Part shown: in pieces, positions 1 through 5,229 of the stretch
Position numbering within the stretch: position 1 is the stretch's first letter
How the letters are laid out: each line of letters begins with the position of its first letter
NCBI GenBank assembly: GCA_934574095.1
Contig: CAKTMW010000055.1
Location: forward strand, 1 to 9,395
DNA length: 9,395 nucleotides
Direction of reading: 5' to 3'
From: an uncultured Oscillospiraceae bacterium
GTDB lineage: Bacteria; Bacillota; Clostridia; Oscillospirales; Oscillospiraceae
Notes under the pieces: generated by a model
What the model was told of the DNA's origin: nothing
The model's database searches: none
Seen by the model: the letters and a program-made list of their open reading frames with translations, nothing else
Program-made: the position numbers and the translations under genes

Positions 1-6
1 AGAAAA

Positions 7-27
7 GGCGTAGCACTCAGCTACGCC
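7..27 (-). terminator. Possible minus-strand terminator hairpin at the left edge
   Basis: An 8-bp perfect stem (GGCGTAGC with GCTACGCC) encloses a 5-nt loop. Read on the minus strand it is followed by TTTTCT, which fits an intrinsic terminator; read on the plus strand no T-run follows. The only gene just to its right (63-413) is on the opposite strand, so the transcript it would stop is not obvious. It could instead be the weak side of a bidirectional terminator for a plus-strand gene to the left of the window. Confidence 0.4.
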
Positions 28-46
28 CCGGAACAGGTTGCAGTAT

Positions 47-54
47 AAGGAGGT
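47..54 (+). promoter_or_regulatory. Ribosome binding site of the recombinase-like ORF
   Basis: AAGGAGGT lies 8 nt before the ATG at 63. It is a near-perfect Shine-Dalgarno sequence, which supports this start and argues that the short ORF is, or recently was, translated. No convincing promoter is visible in the 46 bases before it. Confidence 0.75.
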
Positions 55-62
55 ACGACACG

Positions 63-413
63 ATGAAAGCCTATTTTTATTGCCGGGTCGCTCACGACGA
101 TAGCTTTTCCTTGGAACAGCAGGCCGCCAAACTTCGCCGTTATGCGGAACAGGCCGGGTACACCATCGTTGGTGTTGCCGCCGAGCATGGCTCTGGATTG
201 ACCCTTGACCGTCCGGCTCTGCAAGAGCTGACGGAGGCCGTTCTTGCCGGAAAGGTGGATGTAGTGCTGGTAAACAGCCTTGACCGCTTGGGGCGGGATT
301 GGGGCATGACAAAGCAATACATCGACCTGCTGACCGAGCACAAGGTCAAGCTGCTGTGCGTGCGGGAACGGATGATGATCGACAGCTCCAGCTTTTCACC
401 ATTCTTCACATAA
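63..413 (+). CDS. Short serine-recombinase N-terminal-domain protein, catalytic Ser replaced by Ala
   Basis: The 116-residue product matches only the catalytic domain of resolvase/invertase serine recombinases. Residues 6-10 (YCRVA) align position for position with the Y-x-R-V-S motif of gamma-delta resolvase, but residue 10, the nucleophilic serine in active enzymes, is Ala. Arg8 and the later SLDRLGRD segment (72-79, with Arg75 and Arg78) are kept. The protein ends just after the strand at about 96-106, before the long E-helix, and has no C-terminal DNA-binding domain, so strand cleavage is not expected. It could be a decayed recombinase or a small non-catalytic partner carried by a mobile element. 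The strong ribosome site and intact frame argue against simple debris. Its stop codon lies in the A-tract (T-tract on the other strand) of the convergent tRNA terminator. The family assignment is firm; the role is unknown. Confidence 0.75.
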   Translation: MKAYFYCRVAHDDSFSLEQQAAKLRRYAEQAGYTIVGVAAEHGSGLTLDRPALQELTEAVLAGKVDVVLVNSLDRLGRDWGMTKQYIDLLTEHKVKLLCVRERMMIDSSSFSPFFT

Positions 414-464
414 AAAAGCAGAGTGTCCATTACAGGATACTCAGATCCTATAAGGACACTCTGC
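411..464 (-). terminator. Rho-independent terminator of tRNA-Pro
   Basis: Read on the minus strand, an 11-bp perfect stem (GCAGAGTGTCC with GGACACTCTGC, arms at 454-464 and 418-428) is followed at once by six T. Inside the 25-nt loop is a second 5-bp stem (AGGAT with ATCCT), so the hairpin is branched or elongated. It starts one base after the encoded CCA of the tRNA, so it terminates the monocistronic tRNA transcript. Its T-tract overlaps the stop codon of the convergent recombinase-like ORF. Confidence 0.88.
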
Positions 465-465
465 A

Positions 466-541
466 TGGTCGGAGTGGGGGGACTTGAACCCCCGGCCTCT
501 TGGTCCCGAACCAAGCGCGCTACCAACTGCGCTACACCCCG
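466..541 (-). tRNA. tRNA-Pro, anticodon CGG
   Basis: The minus strand folds into a complete 76-nt cloverleaf. It has a 7-bp acceptor stem (CGGGGTG with CACTCCG, one G-T pair), a GCGC/GCGC D-stem, a CTTGG/CCAAG anticodon stem around the loop TTCGGGA, a 5-nt variable loop, a GGGGG/CCCCC T-stem with loop TTCAAGT, discriminator A and an encoded CCA. The anticodon CGG (plus-strand 506-508) reads the proline codon CCG, and G37 is usual for tRNA-Pro. It has its own promoter and terminator. The 3' end faces the recombinase-like ORF, the usual side for integrative elements that use tRNA genes. Confidence 0.96.
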
Positions 542-554
542 TGACAGCCGTTTT

Positions 555-583
555 ATTATAATGAGTATTTTCCCTTCTGTCAA
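555..583 (-). promoter_or_regulatory. Consensus sigma-A promoter of tRNA-Pro
   Basis: On the minus strand TTGACA (578-583) and TATAAT (555-560) are separated by exactly 17 bp, a perfect consensus promoter. Transcription would start near 548, leaving a leader of only a few bases before the mature tRNA. This strength is expected for a stable-RNA gene. Confidence 0.92.
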
Positions 584-653
584 GGGGAAAATCCCAATAT
601 CACCGCCAAATCAGGCATAAACCCCACGGTTGCAAGGGTTTCCCTCCACATTC

Positions 654-1184
654 TTACAGCGCCGTTCCCTTCGCAGGCACATACAAGCTCCGCATATCGA
701 CGCCCTCCAGCTCCAGCAGCCGTACTTTCCGGTCAATGCCCCCGGCGTAGCCGGTCAGGCTGCCGTCCGCCCCTACCACGCGGTGACAGGGAACGATCAG
801 CGAAATGGGGTTGTGCCCCACCGCGCCGCCCACCGCCTGGGCCGACTGCGGCCTTCCCATCCGGTCGGCAAGCTGCGCGGCGATCTGTCCATAGGTCATG
901 GTCTGCCCGTAAGGGATGGTCAGCAGAATCTCCCACACCGCCCTGCGGAACGGCGTGGCGGCCCACCGCAGCGGCGGCGTAAAGTCCGGCTGCTCCCCCG
1001 CGAAATAGCTGTCCAGCCACCGCTTTGCCTGTGCAAAGGCAGATAAGTCCCCCTGTTTTGTCTCCGCTGGCAGCGTACTACCGAAATACTTCTGTCCGTC
1101 GAACCACAGGCCCGTCAGCGCCTCGCCGTCGCTGGCCAGCGTAATATCCCCCAACGGAGAGTGATACGATTCAATATAGGTCAT
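654..1184 (-). CDS. ogt: Methylated-DNA--protein-cysteine S-methyltransferase (Ogt/MGMT family)
   Basis: This 176-residue protein is a suicide DNA-repair enzyme. It moves the alkyl group from O6-alkylguanine (and O4-alkylthymine) to its own cysteine, acting in the cytoplasm on the nucleoid. The acceptor is Cys133 in the PCHRV motif (132-136). The preceding helix-turn-helix region reads AQAVGGAVGHNP (115-126), with Gln116 where the human enzyme has its arginine finger Arg128. The N-terminal part (1-75) is the short ribonuclease-H-like domain of single-domain Ogt proteins; no AdaA-type zinc or AraC domain is present, so it is not an Ada fusion. AGGAG (1193-1197) lies 8 nt before the ATG. It is divergent from hcp and has its own promoter. 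No clear terminator follows before the co-directional tRNA-Pro promoter, so some read-through is possible. Confidence 0.93.
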   Translation of the reverse strand: MTYIESYHSPLGDITLASDGEALTGLWFDGQKYFGSTLPAETKQGDLSAFAQAKRWLDSYFAGEQPDFTPPLRWAATPFRRAVWEILLTIPYGQTMTYGQIAAQLADRMGRPQSAQAVGGAVGHNPISLIVPCHRVVGADGSLTGYAGGIDRKVRLLELEGVDMRSLYVPAKGTAL

Positions 1185-1207
1185 GCATCAAACTCCTGTT
1201 CTGTTTG

Positions 1208-1241
1208 CTCCATTGTAACACCCTTCTCCCTCCATTGCAAC
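1208..1241. repeat. Imperfect 12-bp direct repeat in the ogt/hcp intergenic region
   Basis: CTCCATTGTAAC (1208-1219) and CTCCATTGCAAC (1230-1241) match at 11 of 12 positions, with starts 22 bp apart, close to two helical turns. One copy covers the -10 and the other the -35 element of the ogt promoter. The shared bases extend beyond the promoter hexamers, so this may be a tandem operator. Part of the likeness is also explained by promoter elements and a shared CTCC run. Confidence 0.5.
1212..1240 (-). promoter_or_regulatory. Promoter of ogt (extended -10)
   Basis: On the minus strand TTGCAA (1235-1240) and TACAAT (1212-1217) are 17 bp apart, and a TGT triplet directly before the -10 gives the TGn extended -10 signature. 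It lies about 28 bp before the ogt start codon and directs transcription away from hcp. Confidence 0.72.
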
Positions 1242-1295
1242 CATTTTTTCCCGTATGAACCCCGACAAATCGCACATACTACCCCCAACGATCAC

Positions 1296-1301
1296 AGGAG
1301 G
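1296..1301 (+). promoter_or_regulatory. Ribosome binding site that fixes the hcp start
   Basis: AGGAGG ends 10 nt before the ATG at 1312. Two in-frame upstream ATGs exist: one at 1303 is only 1 nt from the site and one at 1255 lies before it. The start at 1312 is therefore preferred, and it also matches the N-terminus expected for Hcp. Confidence 0.8.
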
Positions 1302-1311
1302 TATGTATATC

Positions 1312-2889
1312 ATGTCAGAAATGTTTTGTTTCCAGTGCCAGCAGACCGCAGGCGGCAGCGGCTGCGTCAAGACCGGCGTGTGCGGCAAGCAACCGGAGAC
1401 CGCCCACTTGCAGGACGCCCTGGTGTGCCGTCTGATCCGTCTGGCGGAGGTCTGCCGGACGCGGCAGGAATACCCGCCGGAGGTCACGCGGCTGCTGGCG
1501 GACGGTCTGTTCACCACGCTGACCAACGTGAACTTTGACAACGAGGCCATCCGCTCCTTTACCGACCGGGTGGACGAGGCCCTGCGCCGCCATGGCGGCA
1601 GCAGCGGCAGCGGCGACACCGCATGGCTGTGGCGGGGCGAGACGGACACTGTGTCCCTCCGCGCCACGCTGCTGTTCGGTCTGAAGGGCATGGCGGCCTA
1701 TGCCCACCACGCCTTGCGGCTGGGCTACCGGGACAAGTATGTGGACGAGTGGTTCTATAAGGGCCTCGCCGCCCTGGCCCAGGAGCACAGCGTGGAGGAA
1801 TGGCTGGCCCTCATCATGGAGTTTGGGCAGGTGAATTTCCAGTGCATGGCGCTGCTGGACCGCGCCAACACCGAGACCTTCGGCGACCCCGTCCCCACCC
1901 GCGTAAACCTGGACGTAAAGCGCGGCCCTTTCATTGTGGTATCCGGCCACGACCTTGAGGACCTGCACCAGCTGCTGGAGCAGACCGCCGGTACCGGCGT
2001 CAACGTCTACACCCACTGCGAAATGCTGCCTGCTCACGGCTATCCGGGCCTGAAGAAGTACCCCCATCTGGCGGGCAATTTCGGCACGGCGTGGCAGAAC
2101 CAGCAGCGGGAATTCGATAACATCCCCGCTCCGGTGCTGTTCACCACCAACTGTCTGATGCCGCCCCGCCCCAGCTATGCCGGCCGGGTGTACACCACGT
2201 CGGTAGTGGGCTACGAAGGGCTGCGGCACATCGAGGCCGACGGGCAGGGCCGCAAGGACTTCTCCCCCATCATCGACCAGGCGCTGGCGCTGGGCGGCTA
2301 CGACACCGACCGCAGCATGAGCGGCGTCAACGGCGGCCACATGACCACCACCGGCTTTGCCCACGCCGCCGTGCTGAGCCAGGCCCCCCAGATCATCGAC
2401 GCCATCAAGAGCGGCGCGGTAAAGCACATCTTCCTGGTGGGCGGCTGCGACGGCGCTCATCCCGGCCGCAACTACTACACCGAGTTCGTCAAGCGCACTC
2501 CCATGGACTCCCTGGTGCTGACGCTGGCCTGCGGCAAATTCCGTTTCAACGACCTGGATTTGGGGGAAATCGGCGGTATTCCCCGCATTCTGGATGTGGG
2601 CCAGTGCAACGACGCTTACAGCGCCGTACAGATCGCCTTGGCCCTGGCGGACGCCTTCGGCTGCACCGTCAACGACCTGCCCCTGACGCTGGTACTGTCC
2701 TGGTACGAGCAGAAGGCCGTCTGCATCCTGCTGAGCCTGCTGTCCCTGGGCGTCAAAAACATCTATCTGGGGCCCACCCTGCCCGCCTTTTTGTCGGAGA
2801 CGGTCATCAAGACCCTGGTGGACGCCTACGGTCTCCAGCCCATCACTGCACCGGCCCAGGACCTGGACGCCATCCTGCACCGGGGCTAA
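1312..2889 (+). CDS. hcp: Hybrid-cluster protein / hydroxylamine reductase, class I
   Basis: This 525-residue cytoplasmic Fe-S protein reduces hydroxylamine and, by family knowledge, nitric oxide, and has been linked to protein S-nitrosylation. The N-terminal cubane ligands are Cys6, Cys9, Cys18 and Cys24 (C-x2-C-x8-C-x5-C, the class I spacing of Desulfovibrio and clostridia). All expected hybrid-cluster ligands are visible: His213, Glu237, Cys281, the probable persulfide Cys379 in GGCDGAHPGRNYY, Cys407, Cys432, Glu466 and Lys468 (SWYEQK). Cys236 next to ligand Glu237 (THCEM) replaces the glycine I expect there (THGEM). The length is a little under the roughly 550 usual for the class. No hcr reductase gene follows; strict anaerobes often lack it, so the electron donor is unknown. 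Transcription ends at the hairpin just after the stop codon. No clear sigma-A promoter is seen before it, so it may need an activator. Confidence 0.95.
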   Translation: MSEMFCFQCQQTAGGSGCVKTGVCGKQPETAHLQDALVCRLIRLAEVCRTRQEYPPEVTRLLADGLFTTLTNVNFDNEAIRSFTDRVDEALRRHGGSSGSGDTAWLWRGETDTVSLRATLLFGLKGMAAYAHHALRLGYRDKYVDEWFYKGLAALAQEHSVEEWLALIMEFGQVNFQCMALLDRANTETFGDPVPTRVNLDVKRGPFIVVSGHDLEDLHQLLEQTAGTGVNVYTHCEMLPAHGYPGLKKYPHLAGNFGTAWQNQQREFDNIPAPVLFTTNCLMPPRPSYAGRVYTTSVVGYEGLRHIEADGQGRKDFSPIIDQALALGGYDTDRSMSGVNGGHMTTTGFAHAAVLSQAPQIIDAIKSGAVKHIFLVGGCDGAHPGRNYYTEFVKRTPMDSLVLTLACGKFRFNDLDLGEIGGIPRILDVGQCNDAYSAVQIALALADAFGCTVNDLPLTLVLSWYEQKAVCILLSLLSLGVKNIYLGPTLPAFLSETVIKTLVDAYGLQPITAPAQDLDAILHRG

Positions 2890-2893
2890 GCGG

Positions 2894-2935
2894 TAAAAAA
2901 TATGCCGATACCGGTTGGTATCGGCATATTTTTTA
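2894..2935. terminator. Bidirectional terminator between hcp and the CAP gene
   Basis: A perfect 19-bp inverted repeat with loop GGTT has an A-run on the left and a T-run on the right. It therefore gives a hairpin with a U-tail in both directions. It begins 5 bp after the hcp stop codon. The TAA of the convergent CAP gene (2933-2935) is inside the right arm, so gene end and terminator overlap. Confidence 0.93.
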
Positions 2936-3619
2936 GTATCCAAACAGCTGCACCCAATAGACCTCCCGGCCGGAGTAATAATACCCCACGCCCAGGGTGC
3001 CGTAGGACCCATCCATGATGTTGGCCCGGTGTCCGGAGGAATTCATCCACTTTGTCATGGCGCTGTCGGCGTCCATACCGGTGCCCATCACGATATTCTC
3101 CCCGTGTGCCAGCGAGCTGACCGTGTACCACTGGCTGCCGTCCGGTCTCGTGTGGCTGAAATTGCTGACGGTTTCCCGCGCTCTGGTGGACGCCGCGCTG
3201 CACAGCGTACTGTCCAGCGTCAAGGGAGACAGCCCCTGCTGTCCGCGATAGTAATTCACCAGTTCCAGCACCCGCCCCACTGGGTCTCCGGCAGATGCGC
3301 TCACAGGTTCTTCCGCAGTCTCCTGCGTTGTCTCCGCCGCCGTGATCTCCCCCTCGATCAGTTCCTCCAGCAGCGCCAGCGGGTCCTCCACCAGCTCTGC
3401 CAGCTCTTCCGTCAGGTCCGTCTCCGGTTCCTCCGGAAACGGAGACGCCAGCGGCAGCACCGGCTCCGTTACAGGGGCCAGCTCCGCCACAGCTTCTCCC
3501 GCCGCTTTTGCCGCGATCCCGCCGGGCTGGCGCTCTCCCGCCATAGTCCCGGCCCACAATACCGCCGCCAGCACCACAGTCAACGCCAGTGCCGCCAAAT
3601 ATCCGATTCGTTTCTTCAT
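2933..3619 (-). CDS. CAP/SCP-domain (YkwD-like) extracytoplasmic protein
   Basis: The 228-residue product starts with MKKR and a hydrophobic segment (6-25), a signal peptide or membrane anchor. A linker follows, rich in Glu, Ala, Pro and Thr (about 35-112) and probably disordered outside the cell. The C-terminal CAP domain (115-228) has the family cavity residues His156 (SHTRPDG), Glu174 (HGENI) and His197 (GHRANI), plus the end motif WVQLFGY. Bacterial CAP proteins of this type are surface or spore-associated; their biochemical role is mostly undefined. I chose the start at 3619 because GGAG lies 5 nt before it; an in-frame ATG 8 codons upstream (3643) lacks such a site. No lipobox Cys is seen, so it is anchored by the signal segment or released after cleavage. 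It is a single-gene unit. Confidence 0.88.
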   Translation of the reverse strand: MKKRIGYLAALALTVVLAAVLWAGTMAGERQPGGIAAKAAGEAVAELAPVTEPVLPLASPFPEEPETDLTEELAELVEDPLALLEELIEGEITAAETTQETAEEPVSASAGDPVGRVLELVNYYRGQQGLSPLTLDSTLCSAASTRARETVSNFSHTRPDGSQWYTVSSLAHGENIVMGTGMDADSAMTKWMNSSGHRANIMDGSYGTLGVGYYYSGREVYWVQLFGY

Positions 3620-3649
3620 ATACTCTCCGCCGTTCTCTCGCATCCGGCG

Positions 3650-3664
3650 GCCGCTTTAAGCGGC
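3650..3664 (-). other. Small hairpin in the CAP gene leader
   Basis: GCCGCT and AGCGGC form a 6-bp GC-rich stem with a 3-nt loop, about 30 bp upstream of the chosen start codon and inside the predicted transcript. It could slow degradation or affect translation, but no T-run follows and it leaves the ribosome site free. The functional claim is weak. Confidence 0.3.
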
Positions 3665-3676
3665 TGCTATTATATT

Positions 3677-3705
3677 AGTATACCACAATATATCCGATTT
3701 GTCAG
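3677..3705 (-). promoter_or_regulatory. Promoter of the CAP gene (extended -10)
   Basis: On the minus strand CTGACA (3700-3705) and TATACT (3677-3682) are spaced by 17 bp, each one mismatch from consensus. TGG directly before the -10 gives an extended -10. The predicted leader is about 50 nt. Confidence 0.78.
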
Positions 3706-3755
3706 CACTTATCCGTAAAAAAAGCGACAAATACCACTCTTTTCCAATTGTGCGA

Positions 3756-3784
3756 TTGCATTACGCCGTTCTCTGTGCTATGAT
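3756..3784 (+). promoter_or_regulatory. Promoter of the uridine-kinase-like gene
   Basis: TTGCAT (3756-3761) and TATGAT (3779-3784) are 17 bp apart. The -10 has one mismatch and is preceded by TGC (extended -10); the -35 is weaker. It lies back to back with the CAP promoter in a 200-bp divergent intergenic region, with about 50 bp between the two -35 elements. Confidence 0.68.
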
Positions 3785-3819
3785 AGGCGCAAACACCACC
3801 GTCAAAGAGAGGATGCATT

Positions 3820-4392
3820 ATGACCGACCACGCCTATCAGCAGCTTCTGACCGCCCTGCGTCAGCTGCCGGAGAGTCAACGGCACATCATCGCTATAGAC
3901 GGACGCTGCGGCTCCGGCAAGACCACCTTGGCCGCCCGTCTCCAGGCCAGCCTGTGCTGCACCGTATTCCACATGGACGATTTCTTTCCCCGTCCGGAGC
4001 AGCGGACGGAAGAGCGTCTGTCCCAGCCCGGCGAAAACGTGGACCACGAGCGGTTCTTGGCGGAAATCCTGCTGCCCCTGCACCGCGGGAGCTCCCCCAT
4101 CGCCTACCGGCCCTATCTCTGCGCCCAGCAATGTCTGGGCCAGCCCGTAACCGTCACGCCCACTCCCCTCACCATTGTCGAGGGCTCCTATTCCTGTCAC
4201 CCTGCCCTGTGGCCCTATTACGACCTGCGGGTATTTCTGACCATTGATCCCCAGGAACAATCCCGCCGCATCCTGCGGCGCAGCGGCCCGGAAAAGGCCG
4301 CCATGTTCGCCCAACGCTGGATTCCCTTCGAGGAGATGTATTTCCAAGCCTATGAAATACAGGAACGCTGTGGCCTTACCATCGAAGGATAA
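3820..4392 (+). CDS. Uridine-kinase-like P-loop kinase
   Basis: The 190-residue protein belongs to the uridine kinase/phosphoribulokinase-like P-loop group. Visible features are a Walker A (GRCGSGKTT, 28-36), a HMDDFF motif (51-56) whose acidic pair fits the phosphate-acceptor site, a PGENVDHERF stretch (70-79) like the substrate-binding segment of uridine kinase, VEGSYS (120-125) at the Walker B/core strand, and an Arg-rich LID (RRILRR, 149-154). It is shorter than bona fide Udk (about 210 residues). Such proteins are usually annotated only as uridine kinase family or AAA proteins, so the substrate (nucleoside, small metabolite or antibiotic-like compound) is uncertain. GAGAGG (3807-3812) lies 7 nt before the ATG. 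It is a single-gene unit with its own promoter and a terminator shared with the next gene. Confidence 0.82.
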   Translation: MTDHAYQQLLTALRQLPESQRHIIAIDGRCGSGKTTLAARLQASLCCTVFHMDDFFPRPEQRTEERLSQPGENVDHERFLAEILLPLHRGSSPIAYRPYLCAQQCLGQPVTVTPTPLTIVEGSYSCHPALWPYYDLRVFLTIDPQEQSRRILRRSGPEKAAMFAQRWIPFEEMYFQAYEIQERCGLTIEG

Positions 4393-4399
4393 CGAAACA

Positions 4400-4437
4400 A
4401 AGAGAGGCGCCGCGGCGCCTCTCTTCTCTTATTTTTT
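4400..4437. terminator. Terminator shared by the kinase and acetyltransferase genes
   Basis: An 11-bp GC-rich stem (arms 4400-4410 and 4415-4425, loop CGCG) is followed on the plus strand by a T-rich tail with six T in a row. On the minus strand the stem is followed by TTGTTTC, a weaker tail. The TAA of the minus-strand acetyltransferase (4429-4431) lies in the T-rich segment. The element serves both convergent genes but is stronger for the plus strand. Confidence 0.85.
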
Positions 4438-5178
4438 CAGCAGCTTTTCCACTGCCGCGCCGTCCAATTGATTGACCGTGACGAACCTGCCGTCATAGAA
4501 CACCGCCCAGTTGTTGAATACGCAGGGCAGCGCCTTGGCCTGCTCCAGCGTCTCCACATGGATGAATCGGGCCGGAAGGCCCTTTTCCTCACAGTATTTC
4601 CGCAGCTTTTCCACCCGTTGGTAGCTGTAAGGGCACTGGTCGTCATAGTAGATGGTCAGTTCCTTCTCCGGGATAGCCTGCTTTCTTGCGCTGTCGGTAA
4701 ACCGGGGTGTGCTGCCGTCAAAACGAAGGGCCAGCAGCTCATAGCCGTCCTCGGTGACATCCACCGTCTCAAAGCCAAACTTTCTGGCGAAGCTCTGGTC
4801 CGACAGCCACGCCTTCTGCTTCGCCGCCCCCAGCATACACACGCCGGACTTTCCGTATGCTCTGGCGTCGGTGATGCAATGCTCCATCAGCTGCCGACCA
4901 TAACCATGGCCCTTGGGACCGCCCTGCACCCACAGGCAGTAGATGTAGTAGAAATTTTCCCCCGCCACCGGCACCCAGGCCGTCTCCAGCGGTGCGTACT
5001 CGATAAATACGCAGCCCTTCCCGTCCAGCTTTCGGAACACGTGGCCCTCCGCCAGGCGCTGTGCCAGCCACGTCCGCTTGGCTTCCACGCCGGGATGGGC
5101 CGTTTTGCTGCGGATGATGCAGCACAGATGCTCCCCTGCCAGGTTTTCCGGCGTCAGTTCGATAAACTCCTCGCTCAT
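4429..5178 (-). CDS. yoaP: GNAT acetyltransferase with C-terminal YoaP-like domain
   Basis: The 249-residue protein has two parts. Residues 1-155 form a GNAT N-acetyltransferase domain with an acetyl-CoA pyrophosphate loop at GPKGHGYG (87-94) and the core strand FYYIYCLWVQ (76-85). Residues 172-249 match the YoaP-like thioredoxin-fold domain: ELTIYYDDQCPYS carries a glutaredoxin-like CPYS with a single Cys182, and it ends with a VNQLDG-type segment. The layout and length match Bacillus YoaP (about 250 residues). The acetyl acceptor is not known; the thioredoxin-like part may bind a substrate or carry a thiol function. The start at 5178 is chosen because AGAGGA lies about 8 nt before it; a longer in-frame ORF (to 5253) would run into the promoter. 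It is a single-gene unit with a consensus promoter. Confidence 0.87.
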   Translation of the reverse strand: MSEEFIELTPENLAGEHLCCIIRSKTAHPGVEAKRTWLAQRLAEGHVFRKLDGKGCVFIEYAPLETAWVPVAGENFYYIYCLWVQGGPKGHGYGRQLMEHCITDARAYGKSGVCMLGAAKQKAWLSDQSFARKFGFETVDVTEDGYELLALRFDGSTPRFTDSARKQAIPEKELTIYYDDQCPYSYQRVEKLRKYCEEKGLPARFIHVETLEQAKALPCVFNNWAVFYDGRFVTVNQLDGAAVEKLLKK

Positions 5179-5229
5179 TTTTCTATTCCTCTTCCCTCTC
5201 GTCCTGCCATTGCAGCTTATTGTAATTTC

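Noticed and set aside
140..583. 147-codon minus-strand open frame across the tRNA gene and the recombinase-like ORF
   Set aside because: It reads straight through the tRNA promoter, the tRNA and its terminator, and has no ribosome site. Its continuity is a chance effect.
585..653. Weak inverted repeats (for example AAACCC with GGGTTT) downstream of ogt as a possible terminator
   Set aside because: The stems are only 4-6 bp with large or mismatched loops and no T-run follows in the minus direction, so I did not call a terminator.
1235..1240. TTGCAA palindrome read as a -35 for hcp on the plus strand
   Set aside because: The nearest -10-like hexamer (1254-1259) gives a 13-bp spacer, too short for a sigma-A promoter, so it is assigned only to ogt.
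1255..1311. Upstream start for hcp giving 19 extra residues
   Set aside because: The extension contains the ribosome binding site itself and does not resemble Hcp N-termini; the ATG at 1312 has proper spacing.
1315..3012. 565-codon open frame on the minus strand, antisense to hcp
   Set aside because: It covers the terminator between the two convergent genes and has a Gln/Val/Gly-biased composition with no motif. hcp on the plus strand has every expected metal ligand.
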